Positions 52,514-60,627 of a stretch of DNA of 64,000 nucleotides are shown here, in pieces; within the stretch, counting starts at the first letter, position 1, and every line of letters starts with the position of its first letter. The stretch lies in contig URFZ01000008.1 in assembly GCA_900547165.1 (NCBI GenBank), forward strand, positions 54,282 through 118,281, given 5' to 3'. The position numbers and the translations under genes are program-made. The notes below the pieces were generated by a model. That model did no database searches, had not been told where the DNA came from, and saw nothing but the letters and a program-made list of their open reading frames with translations. The DNA comes from an uncultured Eubacteriales bacterium (lineage in GTDB: Bacteria; Bacillota; Clostridia; Oscillospirales; UBA644).

Positions 52514-53170
52514 TTACCATATTTTCGGTTGGAGCGTAATAGGTTCAAGATTTTTGATTTTTCCGAGCAGCTCGGGATACAGTTCTTTTTTTACCGTCGT
52601 CATCACAACAGGCAGCCCCGAAACACGGGATATTTCTTCCGCATAAGGAACTGATGAAAGCACGGTTTGCGCCGTTGTCTCCTCGCCGAGGTTCGAGTTG
52701 TTGACAATGCCCGTGAATCGAAGCCCCGAAGCCGTTTCTATCTCTTTTATGACTTCGAGCGTGTCCTGCGCCGTCGTTGTCAGCGGACGGAACATATTGA
52801 CCACCGCGAACAGGTCAAAATCGTTTTCCTCTTTCATTGCGGGCGCCAAACGCCCGAGCGCCAACGCGCCCCTGTCGTCACCGCCGAGATCCACAATAAC
52901 GCTGCGGCTTCTGTCGTCCGTTATCGCATACATCGACTGCGGCAATGCGGGAATATCCACATTTGTGTTCGCATAATCCGAGCATATAAGTTCTATGCCC
53001 GCCGCTTCCAACTCTTTTGCGCTGTCCTTTGTTCGGAAATACGGGTTCACTATATCGAGGTCTGCGACGGTCATGCTCTTGCCCGCTTTTGCGGCGTCGA
53101 GCGCAACACTTATCGCAACATTCGTTTTACCGCTTCCGTAATGTCCCGAAAAAACGGTTATTCTTTTCAT
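52514..53170 (-). CDS. SIMIBI-class P-loop ATPase of unknown role
   Basis: 218 residues. A Walker A variant GHYGSGKT at 9-16 and DLDIVNPYFR near 39-48 place it in the MinD/ParA/CobB-type family; IVDLGGDDRG acts as Walker B. Some relatives insert metals or iron-sulfur clusters (CooC, Mrp), some act in transport. Being inside the oxidoreductase operon, it might mature or regulate the enzyme, but nothing in the sequence proves it. ATG 53170 overlaps the aminotransferase stop. Confidence 0.8.
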   Translation of the reverse strand: MKRITVFSGHYGSGKTNVAISVALDAAKAGKSMTVADLDIVNPYFRTKDSAKELEAAGIELICSDYANTNVDIPALPQSMYAITDDRSRSVIVDLGGDDRGALALGRLAPAMKEENDFDLFAVVNMFRPLTTTAQDTLEVIKEIETASGLRFTGIVNNSNLGEETTAQTVLSSVPYAEEISRVSGLPVVMTTVKKELYPELLGKIKNLEPITLQPKIW

Positions 53171-54267
53171 CAGTCCACCTTGACGTTGAGCGGGTATGTC
53201 CAGCCCATATAGTCTTCGACTTTGCCTGTCTGCATTCCGTAAAGATTATCATAAAGTTTCTGCGCGTATGCGCCCACTTTGCCGTCGGCAACCTGATAAT
53301 CCTCTCCTTTGTAGTGCAGGCAGCCTATCGGAGAGATTACCGCCGCCGTGCCCGAGGCGAAGATTTCTTTGAGTGTTCCGTTCTTCGACGCTTCGACAAC
53401 GTCGTCGATGGACAGTTTGCCCTCGTGAACGGTTATGCCCCATTTTTTGAGAAGTTGGATAACGGAATCTCTCGTAATGCCGGGCAGAATGGTTCCGCTG
53501 TCGAGGGATGCGGTGTAAACGTCGTCACCGATACGGAAGAACGCATTCGAAGTGCCTATCTCTTCAACGTATTTATGCTCCGCTGCGTCAAGCCAAAGTA
53601 CGTCCTTGCAGTTTGCCGCCATGGCATTCTTGGACGCTCTCATTCCGCCGCCGTAGTTGCCGCCGACTTTCGCATAGCCCGTGCCGCCGTGCGCCGCACG
53701 GATATATTCGTCCTCAACATAGATTCTCGTTGTGCTGAGTCCGCCGTCGTTTGCCGCATAGTAAGAACCCGTCGGGCTGAGAATTACCATAAATTTATAG
53801 TGCTTTGCGGGAAGAACGGAGAAAGACACCTCGTCTCCGAAAATAAAAGGTCTGATATAAAGCGCTGTGCCGGGTGCTTTGGGAACCCAGTCCGCATCTT
53901 CTTTGATAACCGCCTCGACCGCTGCAACAAGCAGGTCGTCGGGCAGATCGGGAATGCACATTCTTTCGTTCGTCCTCTTCATTCTTTTAACGTTCATGTC
54001 GGGACGGAACAACTGAATAACGCCGTCGGGTCTGCGGTACGCTTTCATGCCCTCAAACATCATCTGCGCATAGTGAAGCACGCAGGAAGCGGGTTCTATC
54101 GCAAACGGCTCGTGAGGAACCACTCTGCCGTCGTGCCAGCCCTGTCCCTCGTCATAGTCCATAACGAACATATGGTCGGTGAAATACTTTGCAAATCCGA
54201 GTTTTGTCTCGTCCTCCGGACGCGGCTTCGGATGGGTCGTTCTTGTAACGGGAAAATTGTAAGACAT
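53170..54267 (-). CDS. ilvE: Branched-chain amino acid aminotransferase
   Basis: 365 residues of the fold-IV PLP enzymes, long BCAT type. The PLP Lys lies in GYAKVGGNY; MMFEGMKAYRR and LYIRPFIFG are typical. It exchanges the amino group of glutamate with the 2-oxoacids of valine, isoleucine and leucine. In this operon it provides the last step if the oxidoreductase runs as a carboxylase. Overlaps the ATPase gene downstream and follows the nitrilase by 30 bases. Confidence 0.93.
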   Translation of the reverse strand: MSYNFPVTRTTHPKPRPEDETKLGFAKYFTDHMFVMDYDEGQGWHDGRVVPHEPFAIEPASCVLHYAQMMFEGMKAYRRPDGVIQLFRPDMNVKRMKRTNERMCIPDLPDDLLVAAVEAVIKEDADWVPKAPGTALYIRPFIFGDEVSFSVLPAKHYKFMVILSPTGSYYAANDGGLSTTRIYVEDEYIRAAHGGTGYAKVGGNYGGGMRASKNAMAANCKDVLWLDAAEHKYVEEIGTSNAFFRIGDDVYTASLDSGTILPGITRDSVIQLLKKWGITVHEGKLSIDDVVEASKNGTLKEIFASGTAAVISPIGCLHYKGEDYQVADGKVGAYAQKLYDNLYGMQTGKVEDYMGWTYPLNVKVD

Positions 54268-54297
54268 AATATCAGAACTCCTTTTCAGAATATGTTT

Positions 54298-55092
54298 TTA
54301 TTTTTTTATATCGTAAATGTCTTCGCGTCTGTCCGCAAAGACGTTTATTGATCTTCTTATGCCGTCAAGTATGCTTTCGTCGCAGTCGGCGGTGATTATC
54401 GTTTCTTCGCTTTCCGCGGAAGCGATAGTTTCGCCCCACGGGTCGATAATGCGTGAATGCCCCGCAAATACCGTGTCTCCCGCCGTGCCGCAGGAGTTGC
54501 AGCAGATCGCAAAAGTCTGATTTTCTATTGCCCTTGCGGTGACAAGAGCTTTAAGGTGCGTCACACGCGCCGTCGGCCATTGAGAGACAACGAACAGAAA
54601 ATCGACGCCGTGAACAGTCATCGTTCTTGTCAGTTCGGGAAAACGTATGTCGTAGCATATCAGCAGTCCGCATTTTTTTCCGTCAAGTTCAAACCGAACG
54701 GCACGCGAACCTTTTTCGAAAAACTCATGTTCGCCCATCGGCGTGAACAGATGCGTTTTGTCGTATTCCGCAACGGTGTTTCCGTCACGGTCAAAAACAT
54801 AAGCGGTATTGTATATCTTTCCGTTCTTCACATTTGCCGCGCTGCCCGCAACGATGTTTGTTCGGAACTCTTTCGCCAGTCCGCCTATCTCTTTTTTTAC
54901 CCTCTCTCCGTCTCTGTCGCAAAGGCTTTCAAGATTTTCTCTCGGAAAAAAACCCGTGTTCCACGTTTCGGGCAGAACCACCGTGTCGGGCGCGCTTTCT
55001 TTGACTGCGCGTTCGATAAGCTTTTTTGCTTTTGCAAAATTTTCGTCGGGTCGGGCAAAGAGCATATCCATTTGTATGCAGCTTATTTTCAC
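54298..55092 (-). CDS. Carbon-nitrogen hydrolase (omega-amidase/YafV-like nitrilase)
   Basis: 264 residues with the nitrilase triad: Glu in LPETWN (about 42), Lys in YDKTHLF (about 112) and Cys in LICYDIRFPE (about 147). YafV-type omega-amidases hydrolyse 2-oxoglutaramate or 2-oxosuccinamate, the keto products of glutamine- and asparagine-dependent transamination. Next to an aminotransferase such an enzyme could pull transamination forward. Whether IlvE here uses glutamine is unknown. Confidence 0.82.
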   Translation of the reverse strand: MKISCIQMDMLFARPDENFAKAKKLIERAVKESAPDTVVLPETWNTGFFPRENLESLCDRDGERVKKEIGGLAKEFRTNIVAGSAANVKNGKIYNTAYVFDRDGNTVAEYDKTHLFTPMGEHEFFEKGSRAVRFELDGKKCGLLICYDIRFPELTRTMTVHGVDFLFVVSQWPTARVTHLKALVTARAIENQTFAICCNSCGTAGDTVFAGHSRIIDPWGETIASAESEETIITADCDESILDGIRRSINVFADRREDIYDIKK

Positions 55093-55103
55093 TTTTTATC
55101 TCC

Positions 55104-57401
55104 TCACAGCAGATGTCTGATTATCTTTCCGCTTACCGTTTTCGGCAGTTCGTCTTTGAATTCTACGATACGCGGATATTTGTACGGAGCGGTCTTGTGT
55201 TTGACGTAATTCTGTATCTCTTTTTTCAGGTCTTCCGTGCCCTCTGTTCCTTTGGTCAGAACTATGCTTGCCTTTACCACCTGACCTCTTACGGGGTCGG
55301 GCGCTGCCGAAACGCCGCATTCGAGAACGAACGGCAGTTCCATAATAACGCTTTCTATCTCGAAAGGTCCTATGCGGTAGCCGGACGACTTGATAACGTC
55401 GTCAACTCTGCCCACATACCAGAAGAAGCCGTCTTCGTCGCGCCACGCAACGTCGCGGGTGTGATAGTATCCGTCGTGCCATACTTCCGCGGTCTTGTCA
55501 GGCTGACCGTAATATCCCGTGAACAGTCCGCACGGCGCGCCCTGCGAAACGTCGATACATATTTCTCCCGTTTCGCCCACGCCCACCGGTTTGCCCTCGG
55601 GTGAGAGGATATCAACTTTATATATCGGCGCGGGTTTGCCCATCGAACCTATCTTGAACTTGTCGCCGACAAGGTTTCCGATTATCTGCGTTGTTTCGGA
55701 TTGTCCGAAACCGTCCATTATCTTCAATCCCGTCAGTTTTTCAAACTGATAGTAAACTTCGGGGTTCAGCGCCTCGCCTGCCGTGGACATATGTTTTACG
55801 GACGAAAAATCATATTTGGACAGGTCTTCCTTTATCATCATTCGCAGCATTGTCGGAGGCGCGCAGAATGTGGTTATATGATACTTTGCAAACATCGGCA
55901 GAATGTCCGCCGCGTCGAAACGGTCGAAGTCGTAAACGAACGTCGCCGCTTCGCACAGCCATTGTCCGTAAAGTTTGCCCCACATGGCTTTTGCCCAGCC
56001 CGTGTCGGAAATGGTGAGATGCAGTCCGTCGGGGTCTACGCAATGCCAGAATTTTGCGGTGTGGAAATGTCCGAGCGGGTATTTGTGGTTATGAACAGCC
56101 GCTTTCGGATAACCCGTCGTGCCCGAGGTGAAGAACATCAGCAGCGGGTCGTCGCCGCACGGCGAATCTTCGGTTCTCTCAAATGTTTTGCTGAATCTGA
56201 TGTATTCCTCGTCAAAATCGCGCCAGCCGTCGCGCTTGCCGTTTACTATTATCTTTGTTTTCAACTGCGGACATTTTTCCGCCGCAAGTTCCGCCTGATG
56301 CGCCGTGTCGCCGTCCGCCGTGCAGAGAATTGCGCTTATGCCCGCCGCATTGAAGCGGTATTCAAAATCGTGTTCAAGCAGCTGGTTTGTTGCAAGAATG
56401 GCTATCGCTCCGAGTTTGTTCAGCCCGAGCATCGCACCCCAGAATTGGTAGTGCCTTTTCAGAACGAGCATTACGCGGTCGCCTTTTTTGATTCCGAGGG
56501 ATCTGAAATAGTTCGCACAGCGTGCGGAGAAATATTTCATATCGAGGAACGTGAACCGACGCTCCGTTTTATCTTTTGAAATATGAACCATCGCGGTCTT
56601 GTCGGGGGCTTTTTCCGCTATGGCGTCAACAACGTCGAACGCAAAATTGAAACGCTCCGTGTTCTTGAATTTTATCGAGGTCGGAGTTCCGTTTTCGTTC
56701 GTTTCGTAATCGATGAAGTTGTGGTAAACTCTCTGTTTATGTTCCGTTCGGCTGTCCTTGGGTGCGGTCTGCGTTGTCGGCCGCGCTTCCGCAAGTTCGG
56801 GAACGGGTTCGCCCGTCGGGTTCAGAACTATCGCATAGAAAAGGCAGTCTCTGCCGTCAACCGCGATCATTCCGTGCGGGGTCGAACTGTCGTAATAAAT
56901 GCTGTCGCCGGGGCCGAGCACCGCAATGTGTTCGCCAACCTGAACTTTTAGGTGTCCCTCTATTACTATATCGCATTCCTGTCCCGTATGCGTTGTCAGT
57001 TCTATGTCCCTGTGCGCGTTTTCCTCGTCATATTTGCTGATAACGTAAAGCGGGTCGGCGATGCGGTTTCTGAAAGCCGCCGCCAGATTATAATACACCA
57101 TCGAGTGGGCTTCCGAAATTTGCTGTCCCTGCCCTCTGCGTGTAACGACGCACGCATTCAGTCTCGGGCTTGAACCCTCGATTATATCCGAAACATCGAC
57201 GCCGAGCGCCAGCGCGCAGCGGTATATAAACGCAAAGGTCAGGTCTCCCGTGCCCTCTTCGCAGCGGATGTAATCTTCTTCCGAAATGTCCGTCTTCGTT
57301 GCCATTTCCGCTGTCGTGAGACCCTCTATCTGACGAAGTTCACGAATACGGAACGCCATTTCCCGTATCTTGAAATCAAGACCCGTGATAGTCTGTGCCA
57401 T
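55104..57401 (-). CDS. XRE-cupin-acyl-CoA ligase fusion controlled by a valine-type T-box
   Basis: 765 residues. Residues about 14-75 are an XRE-type helix-turn-helix; about 118-195 a cupin (THTGQECD, STPHGM with His 176); about 240-765 an adenylate-forming ligase with TSGTTGYPKA, GFGQSETTQ, YHTRDVA, SGYRIGPFEIE and the C-terminal Lys (KTVSGKI). It resembles the medium-chain/branched acyl-CoA synthetase (MACS) class that activates short branched acids. The attached XRE-cupin part is normally a separate sensor-repressor, so the protein could both activate the acid and bind DNA. ATG 57401 follows AGAGG; longer readings run into the leader. First gene of the eight-gene branched-chain operon. Confidence 0.85.
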   Translation of the reverse strand: MAQTITGLDFKIREMAFRIRELRQIEGLTTAEMATKTDISEEDYIRCEEGTGDLTFAFIYRCALALGVDVSDIIEGSSPRLNACVVTRRGQGQQISEAHSMVYYNLAAAFRNRIADPLYVISKYDEENAHRDIELTTHTGQECDIVIEGHLKVQVGEHIAVLGPGDSIYYDSSTPHGMIAVDGRDCLFYAIVLNPTGEPVPELAEARPTTQTAPKDSRTEHKQRVYHNFIDYETNENGTPTSIKFKNTERFNFAFDVVDAIAEKAPDKTAMVHISKDKTERRFTFLDMKYFSARCANYFRSLGIKKGDRVMLVLKRHYQFWGAMLGLNKLGAIAILATNQLLEHDFEYRFNAAGISAILCTADGDTAHQAELAAEKCPQLKTKIIVNGKRDGWRDFDEEYIRFSKTFERTEDSPCGDDPLLMFFTSGTTGYPKAAVHNHKYPLGHFHTAKFWHCVDPDGLHLTISDTGWAKAMWGKLYGQWLCEAATFVYDFDRFDAADILPMFAKYHITTFCAPPTMLRMMIKEDLSKYDFSSVKHMSTAGEALNPEVYYQFEKLTGLKIMDGFGQSETTQIIGNLVGDKFKIGSMGKPAPIYKVDILSPEGKPVGVGETGEICIDVSQGAPCGLFTGYYGQPDKTAEVWHDGYYHTRDVAWRDEDGFFWYVGRVDDVIKSSGYRIGPFEIESVIMELPFVLECGVSAAPDPVRGQVVKASIVLTKGTEGTEDLKKEIQNYVKHKTAPYKYPRIVEFKDELPKTVSGKIIRHLL

Positions 57402-57430
57402 GTCAAAACCTCTTTTCCGGGGCGGAATGT

Positions 57431-57720
57431 AAAAAAACGGCATCCGTCCCAAAGCTAAAATGACTTTGAGACGAATGCCTAACTTCTTCGTTTGCATCCG
57501 CGGTACCACTCAAATTGCGGTCTTCTTATATAAAAACCGCCGCTCAGGGTCTATCAACCCGTATGTATTAACGCAACAATAACGGGAAAGTTCTACTCAC
57601 GCTTTCGCGTTTTCTTCTTTCCGGCTCGGAAGTTACATCACGAACGACTTGCCGACGACTCGCACCACCCGTCGCCTCTCTGAGGACTCGTACCTGTTCG
57701 CAAACTCTTCGTCTTTGCCT
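57431..57720 (-). promoter_or_regulatory. T-box leader, probable valine (GUA) specifier
   Basis: On the minus strand the antiterminator bulge TGGTACCGCGG (57508-57498) follows the preceding TTTGAG; before it Stem I shows AGAGAG and GGTGGTGCGA, and a helix CGAAC/GTTCG plus base stem GAAG/CTTC enclose the specifier loop. The codon in the canonical place, followed by a purine, is GTA (57636-57634). A terminator (57479-57439) with a seven-T run ends the leader before the ligase start. T-boxes allow reading when the matching tRNA is uncharged. The alternative frames TGT or GAT in the same loop are less likely. Confidence 0.85.
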
Positions 57721-57727
57721 TTATGCC

Positions 57728-57756
57728 ATTTTAGCACGGATTTTTTCGTTTGTCAA
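57728..57756 (-). promoter_or_regulatory. Sigma-A promoter of the valine-type T-box operon
   Basis: On the minus strand TTGACA (57756-57751), 17-bp spacer, TAAAAT (57733-57728), just ahead of the T-box transcript. Confidence 0.8.
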
Positions 57757-57772
57757 GAGGTTCACAATAGGT

Positions 57773-60034
57773 TCACAGTTTGTTACGCTGAATTTTTCCG
57801 CTGATGGTTTTCGGCAGTTCGTCTTTGAAAACGACTATACGCGGATATTTGTAAGGCGCGGTCTTGTGTTTGACGTAGTTCTGAATTTCCTTTTTCAGGT
57901 CTTCCGTGCCCTCTGTTCCCTTTGTCAGAACTATGCTTGCCTTGACCACTTGACCTCTTACCGGGTCGGGCGCTGCGGAAACGCCGCATTCGAGAACGTA
58001 GGGAAGTTCCATGATAACGCTTTCGATCTCAAAGGGCCCTATTCTGTAACCCGAAGACTTGATAACGTCGTCAACACGGCTGACGTACCACAAAAATCCG
58101 TCTTCGTCGCGCCATGCAACGTCGCCCGTGTGATAAAATCCGTCGTGAAGCACTTCGCGGGTCTTTTCTTCGTCGCCGTAATAGCCGTCAAACAGTCCGC
58201 AGATATGTTCGTCGCCTGTCTTTATGCAGATTTCGCCGTTTTCGCCGATGCCGACTTCTTTGCCCTCGGAATCAAGCAGGTGAATGTCATACAGGGGCGT
58301 GGGTTTGCCCATTGAGCCGAGTTTATGCGGCTGACCGATAAGGTTTGCAACGGAAAGCGTCGTTTCCGTCTGACCGAAGCCCTCCATAAGGTGAAGTCCC
58401 GTCAGTTTGAGGAACTGATGATATACCTCGGGGTTCAGCGCTTCTCCCGCCGTTGTCGCACGTTTTACGGACGAAAAATCGTATTTGGAGAGGTCTTCTT
58501 TTATCATCATGCGCAGCATTGTCGGAGGTGCGCAGAATGTTGTTATATTGTACTTCTTGAAAAGAGGAAGAATGTCCGCCGCGTCAAAACGGTCAAAATC
58601 GTAAGTGAAAACGCAGCCCTCGCAGAGCCATTGACCGTAAAGTTTGCCCCAAAGCGCTTTGCCCCAACCCGTATCGGAAATGGTGAAGTGAACGCCGTCC
58701 GAATGAACGCCGTGCCAATATTTTGCGGTGATGTAATGTCCGAGCGCGTATGTATAATCGTGCTGTGCGATCTTCGGATAGCCCGTTGTGCCCGAGGTGA
58801 AGAACATCAGCATCGGGTCGTAGCCGCACGCGGTATCTTCCGTTCTTTCGAATTTACTGCTGAACAGTTTATATTCGGTGTCGAAATCGTGCCAGCCGTC
58901 GCGGTCGCCGCCGACAAGTATCTTGCGGGCAAGCGTCGGACTGTTCTTCTGTGCCGCGTCTACCTGCGCCGCGACGTCGCCGTCCGCCGTGCAGACAATG
59001 GCGCTTACGCCCGCCGCGTTGAATCTGTAATCAAAGTCATGCTCCTGCAACTGACTTGTTGCGGGAATCGCAACCGCACCGAGTTTATGAAGAGCGACAA
59101 TGGCAAACCAGAACTGGTAGTGACGTTTGAGAACAAGCATAACGCGGTCGCCCTTTTTTATGCCGAGCGATTTGAAATAGTTCGCCGTTCTTGCGGACTC
59201 GACTTTCATCTGCTTGAACGTGAAGTGTCTTTCGACCTTGTGTTTGTCAAGATGTATCATCGCGGGCTTATCGGGATATTTGTTTGCGAGCTCGTCAACC
59301 ACGTCAAAGCCGAAATTGAACTTCTCCGCATTTTTGAACGAGATTTTTTGAAGACGTCCGTGCGAATCTTCCTCCGCTTCGATGAATTTATGACAGACGA
59401 ACGGTTCCGCCGTTCTTGCGGAAGCGATGGTGTCGCGGATAGTCGTTTCGGGAATGTTTTCGCCGTTGAATACAACCGCGAGGAAAAGGCAGTCTTTGCC
59501 GTCCACCGCGATCATTCCGTGCGGAGTGGAGGAATTATAGAAAATGCTGTCTCCCTCTTCAAGAACTTCCGTGTTGTCGCCTACGCGGACTTTGAGTTTG
59601 CCGCTCAGCACAAGGTCAAATTCCTGCCCGGCGTGTTTTGTGGTATGTATCGGACTGTTTTGAAGGGATTCGTTGTATTCGTATTTTACCCAATACGGTT
59701 CGCCGAGTTTGTTTCTGAAAAGAGGGGCAAGGTTCTTTATCTCGATGCCTTCCTCTTTTGCCGTTTCGCGTCCCTTGCCCTTTCTTGTAACCGTGTAGGA
59801 CGAAAGGTGCGGGCTTGAACCGCCGAGCAGGTCGGAAAGTTCGATGCCGAACGCAAGCGCGCATTTGTGAATGAACGTGAACGGAAGATCCTTTTGACCC
59901 GATTCGTACGCCTTGTACTCTTCGACGGAGACTTCCGTTTTCTGCGCAAGTTCCTCAACGGACAGTTCTTCTATCTCGCGCATTTCTCTGATACGTTGAG
60001 CCATTTCCAAAAGTTCGTTTGTTGCCGTGTTCAT
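57773..60034 (-). CDS. XRE-cupin-acyl-CoA ligase fusion controlled by an isoleucine-type T-box
   Basis: 753 residues with the same order as the downstream paralogue: helix-turn-helix (about 10-65), cupin (TKHAGQEFD, STPHGM) and MACS-like ligase (TSGTTGYPKI, GFGQTETTL, YHTGDVA, SGYRIGPFEIE, C-terminal Lys in KTISGKI). The final 100 residues are almost identical between the two proteins while the rest is more divergent. ATG 60034 has AAGGAG 8 bases upstream; the GTG at 60043 overlaps that site. It has its own T-box and promoter. Its stop lies 17 bases before the -35 of the next unit, with no clear terminator, so some read-through into the valine operon is possible. Confidence 0.85.
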   Translation of the reverse strand: MNTATNELLEMAQRIREMREIEELSVEELAQKTEVSVEEYKAYESGQKDLPFTFIHKCALAFGIELSDLLGGSSPHLSSYTVTRKGKGRETAKEEGIEIKNLAPLFRNKLGEPYWVKYEYNESLQNSPIHTTKHAGQEFDLVLSGKLKVRVGDNTEVLEEGDSIFYNSSTPHGMIAVDGKDCLFLAVVFNGENIPETTIRDTIASARTAEPFVCHKFIEAEEDSHGRLQKISFKNAEKFNFGFDVVDELANKYPDKPAMIHLDKHKVERHFTFKQMKVESARTANYFKSLGIKKGDRVMLVLKRHYQFWFAIVALHKLGAVAIPATSQLQEHDFDYRFNAAGVSAIVCTADGDVAAQVDAAQKNSPTLARKILVGGDRDGWHDFDTEYKLFSSKFERTEDTACGYDPMLMFFTSGTTGYPKIAQHDYTYALGHYITAKYWHGVHSDGVHFTISDTGWGKALWGKLYGQWLCEGCVFTYDFDRFDAADILPLFKKYNITTFCAPPTMLRMMIKEDLSKYDFSSVKRATTAGEALNPEVYHQFLKLTGLHLMEGFGQTETTLSVANLIGQPHKLGSMGKPTPLYDIHLLDSEGKEVGIGENGEICIKTGDEHICGLFDGYYGDEEKTREVLHDGFYHTGDVAWRDEDGFLWYVSRVDDVIKSSGYRIGPFEIESVIMELPYVLECGVSAAPDPVRGQVVKASIVLTKGTEGTEDLKKEIQNYVKHKTAPYKYPRIVVFKDELPKTISGKIQRNKL

Positions 60035-60062
60035 TTTTGACACTCCTTTTCGTGGGGACGGT

Positions 60063-60340
60063 AAAAAAACGCACCCGTCCCAAAGATGACTTTGAGACGG
60101 GTGTTAATATCTTGTACATCCGCGGTACCACTCAAATTGCGGCTTTTGCCGCCACTCACAGGCTCTGACAAGCCCTTTACACTAACGCTGCAATTCTCGG
60201 AAAGGACTACTCGCCCTCGAGGGGCTTTCGCGCCTTTCGGCTCGGAAGTGATAGGTGCTTGGAGACTCCCGTTATCTGCTCTCACCAACCGCAGACTCTC
60301 TGAAACTTCTTTCTCCGACCGTCTTCGTCTCAGCCGTTAA
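60063..60340 (-). promoter_or_regulatory. T-box leader, probable isoleucine (AUC) specifier
   Basis: Same layout as the leader at 57431-57720: TTTGAG then TGGTACCGCGG (60130-60120), AGAGAG and GGTTGGTGAGA in Stem I, helix GGAGA/TCTCC and base stem GAAG/CTTC. The codon at the aligned specifier place is ATC (60252-60250), followed by A, for isoleucine. The terminator stem is 60103-60072 with a seven-T run after it. The codon call rests on alignment with the other leader and on the purine rule; CTA or TAT are the other frames. Confidence 0.85.
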
Positions 60341-60344
60341 GTTG

Positions 60345-60373
60345 ATTATACAACCGAATTTTCAAAAAATCAA
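60345..60373 (-). promoter_or_regulatory. Promoter of the isoleucine-type T-box unit
   Basis: On the minus strand TTGATT (60373-60368), 17-bp spacer, TATAAT (60350-60345). The bases 60374-60506 upstream hold a small CCGAAATT/AATTTCGG hairpin (60401-60421) and otherwise nothing I can name. Confidence 0.7.
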
Positions 60374-60506
60374 GTCCGTTCAACAAAAGTTTACAAAGTT
60401 CCGAAATTTCCCTAATTTCGGTGTTCGGAACGGACTGAAATCCGCAGACGGCGAAAGAGAGTTGCCTACTTATTAAAAAAGAAAAACGCTTCAAATACAG
60501 AAAAAA

Positions 60507-60543
60507 CTTCTCCTCATTTTCCGAAACGGGAAAAGAGGAGAAG
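60507..60543 (-). terminator. Intrinsic terminator of typA
   Basis: Stem CTTCTCCTC/GAGGAGAAG with inner TTTTCC/GGAAAA (60507-60543), and a T6 run on the minus strand (60506-60501). Confidence 0.85.
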
Positions 60544-60627
60544 CCTTGATATTTAACGCAAAAACATCTTTTGCGCAGTATTTTTCTTTTTGGGTTTTTG
60601 CTGTACGGGAACTTTTATGTTCCGATT

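Noticed and set aside
58325..59818. 497-codon plus-strand frame antisense to the second XRE-cupin-ligase
   Set aside because: Composition is that of a reverse shadow; the ligase on the minus strand is secure.
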